Below are positions 41,875 through 48,877 of a stretch of 64,000 nucleotides of DNA, one piece after another; within the stretch, counting starts at the first letter, position 1; every line of letters starts with the position of its first letter. A program made the translations under genes and the position numbers. Where the stretch lies: contig JBAYTR010000010.1 in assembly GCA_041675505.1 (NCBI GenBank), forward strand, positions 132,806 through 196,805, read 5' to 3'. This stretch comes from JAGPCK01 sp041675505. GTDB taxonomy: Bacteria; Bacteroidota; Bacteroidia; UKL13-3. Under the pieces are notes generated by a model. It had not been told where the DNA came from and ran no database searches. It was given only the letters and a program-made list of their open reading frames with translations.

Positions 41875-43120
41875 CAGTACAGCCCGACAGGGTTTAAAAG
41901 AAAATTTGCCGCAGTTTATCTGGCTGGTAGTCATCAACGGTTTTGTTGGTGCTATGGCAGGTTTGGAACGTACGGTGATTCCTGCTTTTGCTGAAGAGCG
42001 TTTTCACATTACCAGTTACGTGGCCCTGCTTACTTTTATTGCAGGCTTTGGTTCAGCTAAAGCAATAGCCAATTTATTTACAGGCATTTTAGGAAGTAAA
42101 TTCAACCGCAAGCAACTGCTTATTTCAGGATGGTTGTTGGCCTTACCGGTTCCGTGGATGATGATGTATGCCTCAGACTGGGGTGTGGTGGTATTGGCCA
42201 ATGTGTTGCTGGGCTTTAATCAGGGATTGGCCTGGTCAAGCACCGTGATTATGAAAATTGATCTGGTGGGTAAAAAACAACGTGGCTTAGCTATGGGGCT
42301 CAATGAATTTGCCGGATACATCAGTGTAGGATTGGGAGCTTTGCTGGCAGGGTATATCGCAGCAGTGTATTCGCCTGCTGAAGCATTGTTTATTCCGGCC
42401 ATTGTGCTCTCGGCAGTTGGTTTGTTACTGTCGGTTTTTATTGTGCGCGATACAGCTCATTTTGCGGTTATGGAAAACCTGATTTATGAGCGGGGCACTC
42501 CGCTGAAAAATATCTGGAAGGAAGTAACGTATGCACACAAGAATCTTGGTCCGGTTACACTCAACGGATTTATCAATAATTTTAATGACGGCATTACCTG
42601 GGGCTTGTTGCCATTGGTTATTGTAAAAACAGGCATCAGTATGCAGCAATCAGGTTGGTTGATTGCGCTGTATCCCTTGACCTGGGGCCTCGTTCAATTA
42701 TATACCGGCAAACGCGGAGATACACACTGCAAAAAACAACTGATTACCGCAGGTATGGTAACACAGGGTGCAGGCATGTTACTGCTGTTTTTTAATTTTA
42801 ATGTTCCGTTGCTGGCAGCAGGTTTAGTTTTGATGGGCGTGGGAACCGCATTAGTGTATCCCAGTTTTTTATCAACCGTAGCAGAAAACACTTTACCCAA
42901 GCAACGTTTAATGGCCTTAAGCATATTTCGTTTCTGGAGAGATTCAGGTTACGTGGCCGGGGCGTTGCTGGGAGGTCTGCTGGCCGATTTTATAGGCATT
43001 CCTTACACGCTGCTCTTCACTGCCGGTATTACTATTTTAGCCGGCCTGTATGCAGAGTACCGCATGTGTTGTACCAACAAATTGGTTTGGAACAGCAACA
43101 TGTGTGTGGAGGTGTATTGA
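41861..43120 (+). CDS. MFS transporter of the sulfur operon
   Basis: 419-residue carrier with 12 predicted membrane segments. MFS motif A-like FTGILGSKFNRKQLLISG and the RDTAHF segment after helix 6 are visible. The C-terminus has an unusual Cys-containing tail (YRMCCTNKLVWNSNMCVEVY). It overlaps soxB by 14 bp, so translation is coupled; the substrate could be a sulfur compound, but this is from context. Last gene of the operon; the next operator starts 14 bp after its stop. Confidence 0.88.
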   Translation: MSLDNSTARQGLKENLPQFIWLVVINGFVGAMAGLERTVIPAFAEERFHITSYVALLTFIAGFGSAKAIANLFTGILGSKFNRKQLLISGWLLALPVPWMMMYASDWGVVVLANVLLGFNQGLAWSSTVIMKIDLVGKKQRGLAMGLNEFAGYISVGLGALLAGYIAAVYSPAEALFIPAIVLSAVGLLLSVFIVRDTAHFAVMENLIYERGTPLKNIWKEVTYAHKNLGPVTLNGFINNFNDGITWGLLPLVIVKTGISMQQSGWLIALYPLTWGLVQLYTGKRGDTHCKKQLITAGMVTQGAGMLLLFFNFNVPLLAAGLVLMGVGTALVYPSFLSTVAENTLPKQRLMALSIFRFWRDSGYVAGALLGGLLADFIGIPYTLLFTAGITILAGLYAEYRMCCTNKLVWNSNMCVEVY

Positions 43121-43133
43121 TCTCATAGGCCTG

Positions 43134-43178
43134 TGTAACCAATGTTACACTCCGGTAATTTATAGACCCTCAACTTTG
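43134..43178 (+). promoter_or_regulatory. Putative Crp/Fnr operator and promoter of the T9SS protein gene
   Basis: Perfect-armed palindrome TGTAAC-CAAT-GTTACA at 43134-43149 (centre 43141.5); -7-like box CAACTTTG begins at 43171, again 29.5 bp away. Confidence 0.75.
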
Positions 43179-43195
43179 AGGAAAATAAATTAAGG

Positions 43196-44791
43196 ATGAA
43201 ACAAATACTAACTACGTTTCTTTTGGTAGCAGCAAGCGCATTTGTATCAAGTGCACAATTTACCAACTACACTGTTACTTTGGAACCAATGCAGATAAAT
43301 GGTTTGCCGGGTTTACAATCTTACGCCTGGGGTAAACACAACGGCAAATGGATTCTTATCGGAGGTCGATTAGATGGTTTACACCGCAGGCAACCCTTTG
43401 CAGCATTTGCAACAGCAGGAAACAATACAAACATTTATGTTGTTGACCCCGTAACTAAAAATTTGTGGAGTGCAGCTTTAAGTAGTTTGCCCGCAAGCAT
43501 TGCCGAACAATTGCAAAGCACCAACATGCAGTTTTACCAAAAAGACAACATGCTGTACATAGCAGGTGGCTACGGGTACTCTGCAACAGCGGCTAACCAT
43601 ATTACACACCCTTACCTCACAGCAATTGACCTGGCCGGATTAAGTTCAGCCATTATCAACGGACAAGCCATCACCTCACACATACGGCAAATAAGCAACC
43701 AGCAAATGGCTGTTACAGGCGGACATATGGGCATGTTAGATTCCATGTTTTATCTGGTGTGTGGCAATCGTTTTGACGGTCGCTACAATCCAATGGGTAA
43801 TCCTACATTTACACAAGCATACACCAACCAGATTCGTAAATTTACTATTGACGATAACGGTACCAACTTAACCATTAAAAACTATTCAGCAGTTACTGAT
43901 TCAGTTAACCTGCACCGCAGAGATTATAACATGACTCCGGGTTTCACTGTAAACGGAGCACCTGATTACACCATTTGGACAGGTGTGTTTCAATACGCTT
44001 TGGATTTGCCCTGGCTCAATACCGTATCGCTCAACAGCAACGGACATTCGGTAAACAACGGTTTTAATCAGTACCTCAGCCAATACCACTCAGCTAATTT
44101 GCCCATGTATGATTCCTCAGCCAATAGCATGTACACCCTGTTCTTCGGAGGAATAAGCCAATATTATGCAAACGATAGCGGTAACGTGATACGTAATGAC
44201 AGTGTTCCTTTTGTAAAAACCATCAGCTATGTAAAACGTGATGCCAACGGCAACAGGAGTGAGCACCTTTTAAAGCAACAGATGCCCGGTTATGTGGGTG
44301 CCGGTGCAGAGTTGATACTAAGTGACGGAATAGCACATTACGACAATGAAGTTGTAAAGATGAACAGCATACAGGGAGACTCCGTTTTAGCAGGATACAT
44401 CGTAGGCGGAATTAACAGCAGTGCCAAAAATATTTTCTGGATAAACGATGGTACACAAAGCACTGCAAATGCTGATGTATACAAGGTTTGGTTTATTAAG
44501 CACACCAACACTGCTGTGATCAACGTACAAGATCCGGTGCAATGGAAAGTGAGCATTTACCCCAACCCTTCCGACTCGCAGTTTAATTTGCGTTTGCAAA
44601 ACTTCAACCCTCAGGATTGGATTCAGGTAAAACTTACCGATGTACAAGGCCGCCTCATTTCAAAGGTATATGATGGAAAAGCCATAGCTGATGTTATTGA
44701 AGTATCCACGAAACAACTGAGCAAAGGAGTGTATTTTCTTACCATCCAAAGCGGCCAGGTGTGGCACGTGGAGCGGGTGGTGGTGAAGTGA
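43196..44791 (+). CDS. Kelch/beta-propeller-like protein with T9SS C-terminal sorting domain
   Basis: 531 residues. Signal peptide MKQILTTFLLVAASAFVSSA. The middle has propeller-like repeats (YAWGKHNGKWILIGGRLDGLH, MLYIAGGYGYSATA, MLDSMFYLVCGNRFDGRYNP) resembling kelch motifs. The last ~85 residues are a type A T9SS sorting domain: VSIYPNPSDSQFNLRL, VKLTDVQGRLI, STKQLSKGVYFLTI, VERVVVK. It would be exported and attached to or released from the cell surface. Its promoter carries the operator of the sulfur cluster, so it is probably co-regulated. Confidence 0.87.
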   Translation: MKQILTTFLLVAASAFVSSAQFTNYTVTLEPMQINGLPGLQSYAWGKHNGKWILIGGRLDGLHRRQPFAAFATAGNNTNIYVVDPVTKNLWSAALSSLPASIAEQLQSTNMQFYQKDNMLYIAGGYGYSATAANHITHPYLTAIDLAGLSSAIINGQAITSHIRQISNQQMAVTGGHMGMLDSMFYLVCGNRFDGRYNPMGNPTFTQAYTNQIRKFTIDDNGTNLTIKNYSAVTDSVNLHRRDYNMTPGFTVNGAPDYTIWTGVFQYALDLPWLNTVSLNSNGHSVNNGFNQYLSQYHSANLPMYDSSANSMYTLFFGGISQYYANDSGNVIRNDSVPFVKTISYVKRDANGNRSEHLLKQQMPGYVGAGAELILSDGIAHYDNEVVKMNSIQGDSVLAGYIVGGINSSAKNIFWINDGTQSTANADVYKVWFIKHTNTAVINVQDPVQWKVSIYPNPSDSQFNLRLQNFNPQDWIQVKLTDVQGRLISKVYDGKAIADVIEVSTKQLSKGVYFLTIQSGQVWHVERVVVK

Positions 44792-45012
44792 GGTATTATT
44801 CTTTTTTTGATACAAGAGCTCAGAGTAATATCAGCTTTTTGTAACATTTAATCACCTTCGAAAAACTTTCGCTATGAAACAAGTGGGCTGCCTTAGCCCA
44901 TCCCATAATGACGGAAGGTGCTTGCTTTTTTGGTATGCAGATTTGATGTATTTTTACAAAACATCACACAAACGTTTTCAAAAAATATCTGACTAACTAA
45001 AATAAACATACC
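44792..45012. other. Intergenic region, no gene recognised
   Basis: Contains a lone half-site TGTAAC (44840-44845) without a second arm or a -7 box at the expected distance, and a small hairpin GGGCTGCCTTAGCCC at about 44885. A 40-codon open frame (44874-44996) has no supporting features. Confidence 0.5.
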
Positions 45013-45390
45013 ATGAAAAAGAGAGACAAAATCATTTATTGGGTAGCTACCGTTTGGCTGAGTTTAGGGATGGTTTCAACAGGCATTGTGCAACTTTTGC
45101 ACCTGGATGAAGAGGTTCAAAAAATGAGCGCCTTGGGTTACTCCTCCTACTTTCTTACCATCATTGGTATTTGGAAAATAGCGGGCGTAGTGGCTGTGCT
45201 TGTTCCAAAATTCCCTTTGCTTAAGGAATGGGCCTATGCAGGATTTTTCTTTTTAATGTCGGGAGCAATTTTCTCTCACCTGGCAGCGGGAGATGCTGCG
45301 GTAGAATATTTTGGCCCAACCTTATTACTTGTTTTAACGGTCATCTCTTGGTTTTACAGACCTGCCGAGCGTAAAATTTCAAACGCGTAA
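45013..45390 (+). CDS. DoxX-like membrane protein
   Basis: 125 residues with four hydrophobic helices. The pattern YWVATVWLSLGMVSTGIVQLL, then YSSYFLTIIGIWKIAGVVAVLVPKFPLLKEWAYAGF matches DoxX-like proteins of Bacteroidota. Such proteins are named after the thiosulfate:quinone oxidoreductase subunit, but most DoxX-like members are not that enzyme, and no DoxA is seen, so a sulfur role is not assigned. Confidence 0.82.
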   Translation: MKKRDKIIYWVATVWLSLGMVSTGIVQLLHLDEEVQKMSALGYSSYFLTIIGIWKIAGVVAVLVPKFPLLKEWAYAGFFFLMSGAIFSHLAAGDAAVEYFGPTLLLVLTVISWFYRPAERKISNA

Positions 45391-45520
45391 GTAATCAGGA
45401 AACCAACAGTAAATCCAAGGCAGGATAAATTGATTTCTTGCCACAGATAAGATGGGTTTATCCGGGTTCGAAAGGCAGGTTGTGTATACTTTGAGCCTGA
45501 ACGAGGCGGATAATATTAGC

Positions 45521-45600
45521 ACTTTATAGTTGTGTATTGCCATTTATTTTAAGATTAATAAACTTTATAGTTGCATATTGCAATAATAGCTGTACCTTAG
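45521..45600 (+). promoter_or_regulatory. Promoter and repeated operator of the toxin-antitoxin pair
   Basis: Two direct repeats of ACTTTATAGTTG-N2-TATTGC at 45521-45540 and 45562-45581. The second continues into a perfect inverted repeat TTGCA-TAT-TGCAA (45571-45583). A -33-like TTG (45571-45573), 19-bp spacer and -7-like TACCTTAG (45593-45600) overlap the second repeat, as expected for autorepression by the antitoxin. Confidence 0.6.
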
Positions 45601-45616
45601 CGGCCTCAACCTATCT

Positions 45617-45964
45617 ATGAGCACAGTAGCAGAAGTAGCTTACTTTCTAAAAGACTTCAAAGAAAAAATGAAGTTTTGGGATGTACTCTTTCGTGACGAC
45701 AGAGGTAAGAATGCCCGGGCACTTGTGGATTTAGAACTTCGCCCCGTTGAGCGAAAAGCCATTCTGGAAGCACTTGAAACCAAAGATTACAGTGAAGGCC
45801 CTCTCAAAGAAAATCTTTACGGAGGTGCTGATATGTGGGTGTTTGGTAAAACAGTTAAGAAAAAGGAAGTGTACATCAAAATTACAATGGGTGCCATGGG
45901 TAGTAGTGTTATCTGCATTTCCTTTCACTTGGCGCAGCACAAAATGATCTATCCTTTAAAATAA
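45617..45964 (+). CDS. MqsR-like toxin of a type II toxin-antitoxin system
   Basis: 115 residues, RelE/MqsR-like small protein. The second half YGGADMWVFGKTVKKKEVYIKITMG and SSVICISFHLAQH matches the strand pattern of MqsR-family mRNA interferases (VYLKI ... VISFH). The first part LVDLELRPVERKAILEALETKDYSEGP resembles the family helix. It lies 7 bp before a gene for an MqsA/HTH/Panacea-type protein, so the toxin-first order is that of mqsRA. Ribonuclease activity is inferred. Confidence 0.75.
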   Translation: MSTVAEVAYFLKDFKEKMKFWDVLFRDDRGKNARALVDLELRPVERKAILEALETKDYSEGPLKENLYGGADMWVFGKTVKKKEVYIKITMGAMGSSVICISFHLAQHKMIYPLK

Positions 45965-45971
45965 AATAGAT

Positions 45972-46976
45972 ATGAAAAGTCCGATTACAGGTAAAGAAAT
46001 GAAATTGATCAAAGAGAAGAGGTCAATGGATTTCAGAAAGGAAACTTTTGAAATTGTTTTTCATTGTTACCAATGTGAAGATAGTGGAGAACAATTTACC
46101 ACAACGGCATTAGATGAAGTGAATATGAATCAGGTATTTAATCAATACCGCGATAAATTCAACATTCCGTTTCCGGATGAAATTATAAGAATCAGGGAGA
46201 AGTACGGTTTGTCTGCAGTAAAAATGTCGGAGATATTAGGATTTGGCGTAAACAGTTACCGTCAATACGAAGCAGGCGAAATGCCCAGCGCTGCAAATGC
46301 CAAGCTCATTCAAATGGTTGACGACCCGAAGTATTTTATTGATATGGTGGAGTTATGTGCCACGTTAGACGATAAAACAAAAGCAAAGTATATTCAAAAA
46401 GCACAATTTTTAGCAGAGGAAAGAAAGCGAAATATTTTCCACCTGAATTTTAGAGAATATTTACTGGGCGACCATTTAGCAGATATCTATTCGGGGTACA
46501 GAAATCCGAGCTTTGAAAAGTTTACCGAAATGGTGGTGTATTTTTCAGAACAAGTTGCACCTTTCAAAACCAAAATGAACAAGCTTTTATTTTATGCTGA
46601 TTTTTTAATGTTCAAACAAAGTTGTTTTTCGATAAGCGGAGTGCGTTACAAGGCCATTGATATGGGCCCTGTTCCCAATAATTTTCAAAGCATATTTGAA
46701 TATTTAGCCAACACCAACGAAATTGATATTCACACCACCGAATTCCAGCAAGGATATACCGGGGAGCAATTCAAAGCCAGAAAAGACAGGCCGTTTCAAC
46801 CGGGTTTATTTTCAGCAACCGAACTGGATGTTTTAGAAAAAGTGGCAACCGTATTTAAACCCACCAGCACCAATGACATTATTGAATTGAGTCATTTGGA
46901 ACAGGCCTGGAAGAAAAACGAAAAAGCTAAAAGTGTAATAAGTTATGTGTATGCTTTTGAATTAAATCTGATTTGA
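45972..46976 (+). CDS. Antitoxin: MqsA-like zinc finger, HTH and Panacea (DUF4065/SocA-like) domain
   Basis: 334 residues in three parts. Residues 1-45 have only one CxxC-like pair (HCYQCEDSG), compared with the two pairs of MqsA. Residues ~60-110 form an Xre-type HTH: LSAVKMSEILGFGVNSYRQYEAG. The C-terminal ~150 residues match the Panacea domain: KMNKLLFYADFLMFKQ, GVRYKAIDMGPVPNNFQSIF, SATELDVLEKVATVF. Panacea domains neutralise many unrelated toxins in PanAT systems. It should repress its own promoter through the HTH. Confidence 0.82.
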   Translation: MKSPITGKEMKLIKEKRSMDFRKETFEIVFHCYQCEDSGEQFTTTALDEVNMNQVFNQYRDKFNIPFPDEIIRIREKYGLSAVKMSEILGFGVNSYRQYEAGEMPSAANAKLIQMVDDPKYFIDMVELCATLDDKTKAKYIQKAQFLAEERKRNIFHLNFREYLLGDHLADIYSGYRNPSFEKFTEMVVYFSEQVAPFKTKMNKLLFYADFLMFKQSCFSISGVRYKAIDMGPVPNNFQSIFEYLANTNEIDIHTTEFQQGYTGEQFKARKDRPFQPGLFSATELDVLEKVATVFKPTSTNDIIELSHLEQAWKKNEKAKSVISYVYAFELNLI

Positions 46977-47044
46977 TTTAAGAAAAAACCATTTGCGCAC
47001 GTTCGCTGTACAACCAGCCAAAAGCAATTACACCCTTGTAGTAT

Positions 47045-47069
47045 AAACCCTAAAAAAATTTAGGGTTTT
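47045..47069 (+). terminator. Rho-independent terminator after the antitoxin gene
   Basis: AAACCCTAAA / TTTAGGGTTT stem with a 4-nt A loop, followed by TTTTC. A second half-copy TTTAGGGTTTTCCCTA follows at 47081-47096. Confidence 0.75.
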
Positions 47070-47150
47070 CATTACGCATATTTAGGGTTTTCCCTATTGC
47101 ACATACCCCAGGAATCAAATTAGTTTTACTAAAAATTAAAACTAACTTTT

Positions 47151-48698
47151 ATGAAAATTAAATCGATTCCCATTTTCTTATTTACTTTATGTTTGGTCAC
47201 CGTTGTTTTCTACAATTGTGGCCCGGGCAACTCAACCAAAAGTGAAACTATTGATACAGCAGTTTTGCAACAAACTACCTTACCACAAGATGTGTTTGAT
47301 ACTTGCAGTGTAGATAGTGCTACTTTAGCCTCGTGGTTTGTTGGTGGTCAGATAACAGAAAATGGTCAGGTTAATGCAGCTAACAGTGTACTTTTTAACC
47401 CGCAAAACAACTGTTCTTTTTATACCTGGTCAGAGCAAATGTTTTTGTGGCTTACCTCTGATGGAGGCAATGGCACCGTGTTGGCGTCTCCGTCATTTTA
47501 CACGGTGTCTCCCGCCACCAACAATGTACGTCAGTTAATTCCACACACCCCGGGTCAATTGCTCAGGGCCACCTCTAATCTTGCTAAAGTTGAAACAGAA
47601 GAAGGACAAGCTACCGACAATGTATTGTTAGATAGATATGGCAACGTGGTGTACTTTATTACTATGGTAAATGACGTGTATGCCGCTATGGTACAAATGG
47701 CTGCTCAATACCCGGATAGCATCACCCGGTTTCCTACGTCACAGCAACAATTAGATTCCATACTTTATTTTGCCCAAAAGAATAACATCCCCATTTCTAA
47801 CCCCAATGTACTGGCCATGGAATTAAAAACCTCCTGGGTAAAGTTAACCGGAGGAATGAATAAGGAAGACTACATTACTATGGAGGCCATAATTCCGTTG
47901 TATGAGAAAAAAGGCGATAGCGTTTGGGTTCTGAACGGTGATACCTCCGCCACACTGGCCTTGGTAGGTATGCACATTGTAGGCAGTGCCAACGGACACC
48001 CTGAAATGATCTGGTCAACCTTCGAGCACCGGTCAAACACACCCAACAGCAGTTACCAATACATTAACACCAAAGGTGAAACAGTTACAGTTGCAGCCGA
48101 CAATAGCGGAGAATGGCTGTTTAACCAAAATGCACAGAATACCAACATTGCTGATGCTAACCAGAGTTATGCAAGCTTTGCGGGTAATGAGATTAAAGCA
48201 ACAAAGAATAATACTATCCAACCCAGCAACACCATTCGGGTACTTCCCTGGGGATGTGCCTATGATGTGCAACCCAATCAGGAAGATGCTACACCTGCTG
48301 CTGCTAATAGTGAGGTAATAGCCATCAACAATTCCATAATCAATAATTTGAAAGGTAATGATGTGCGTAAAAACTACATGTTCATCGGTTCCACCTGGAC
48401 ATTTGGTGGAGCAGTGCCCAACGAAAATGTGTACAACCCCACTGTACCCGGAAGTACAGCACCGGGTGCAGCCATAGGCACCAGCAGTTTGGCCAACAGC
48501 ACCATGGAAACCGATTTCCAACTTACTCCCACTGCCAACATCAAAGGTGTATCTGCCAGCAACACTTGTTTTACTTGCCACAACAGCACGTTAGACCCCA
48601 AAATATATCCTACTCAGGCGGATGGTTTCATTGGCCTGAGTCATGTGTTCGGACAACTGATGCTTGGTGTACCGCAAAACAAACAACCTAAAAAATAA
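47151..48698 (+). CDS. Monohaem c-type lipoprotein, paralogue 1 of the tyrosinase cluster
   Basis: 515 residues. The signal peptide has a lipobox-like FYNC (Cys about residue 23), so a lipoprotein is likely. One c-type haem site CFTCHN at 473-477 near the C-terminus. The body has no family I recognise, but NNCSFYTWSEQMFLWLTSDG and LALVGMHIVGSANGHPEMIWSTFEHRSN correspond to segments in the next gene (ALTWPA; ILLVGLHII...FEHVSN), so the two are paralogues. Several conserved His residues in these segments could bind metal. Followed by a strong hairpin. Confidence 0.78.
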   Translation: MKIKSIPIFLFTLCLVTVVFYNCGPGNSTKSETIDTAVLQQTTLPQDVFDTCSVDSATLASWFVGGQITENGQVNAANSVLFNPQNNCSFYTWSEQMFLWLTSDGGNGTVLASPSFYTVSPATNNVRQLIPHTPGQLLRATSNLAKVETEEGQATDNVLLDRYGNVVYFITMVNDVYAAMVQMAAQYPDSITRFPTSQQQLDSILYFAQKNNIPISNPNVLAMELKTSWVKLTGGMNKEDYITMEAIIPLYEKKGDSVWVLNGDTSATLALVGMHIVGSANGHPEMIWSTFEHRSNTPNSSYQYINTKGETVTVAADNSGEWLFNQNAQNTNIADANQSYASFAGNEIKATKNNTIQPSNTIRVLPWGCAYDVQPNQEDATPAAANSEVIAINNSIINNLKGNDVRKNYMFIGSTWTFGGAVPNENVYNPTVPGSTAPGAAIGTSSLANSTMETDFQLTPTANIKGVSASNTCFTCHNSTLDPKIYPTQADGFIGLSHVFGQLMLGVPQNKQPKK

Positions 48699-48708
48699 CA
48701 TCTTCCAT

Positions 48709-48754
48709 CACCTGCCCCTGTGTGGTTTGAAAGCATGCACACAGGGCGCAGGTG
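48709..48754 (+). terminator. Large hairpin after haem protein 1 (terminator-like), copy 1
   Basis: CACCTGC/GCAGGTG plus CCCTGTGTG/CACACAGGG: a 16-bp stem with one bulged C and a 13-nt loop. Only a weak T-run (TTTG) follows. Near-identical to 50876-50920. Confidence 0.65.
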
Positions 48755-48781
48755 TTTGTAATCAAAAAAGAATAAATACAT

Positions 48782-48862
48782 GTGGAGCTGACCCACTTTA
48801 AAAACGAGCTGACTGTAACAGCTACCTTACAGGGCATCACCCGAAAAGCCTTATGAGTAGGA
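48782..48862 (+). promoter_or_regulatory. Conserved structured leader, copy 1
   Basis: A GTGG-AGCTGA-CCAC hairpin-like start (48782), AAAAACG, a variable stem GAGCTGA..., and CACCCGAAAAGCC joined to TTATGAGTAGGA (48838-48862). The last 20 nt are repeated with one change at 54357-54376 in front of another gene. Possibly a riboswitch-like or mRNA-control element; no known class recognised. Confidence 0.5.
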
Positions 48863-48877
48863 ATAATTTAACTAAAT

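Noticed and set aside
44840..44855. Further TGTAAC site after the T9SS gene
   Set aside because: Only one half-site, and no -7 box 29.5 bp downstream.
44874..44996. 40-codon ORF upstream of the DoxX-like gene
   Set aside because: No promoter at the expected distance, no recognisable features, and it includes the hairpin sequence GGGCTGCCTTAGCCC.
45013..45390. DoxX-like protein as part of thiosulfate:quinone oxidoreductase
   Set aside because: No DoxA/DoxD partner is nearby, its promoter lacks the operator, and DoxX-like proteins have many other contexts.
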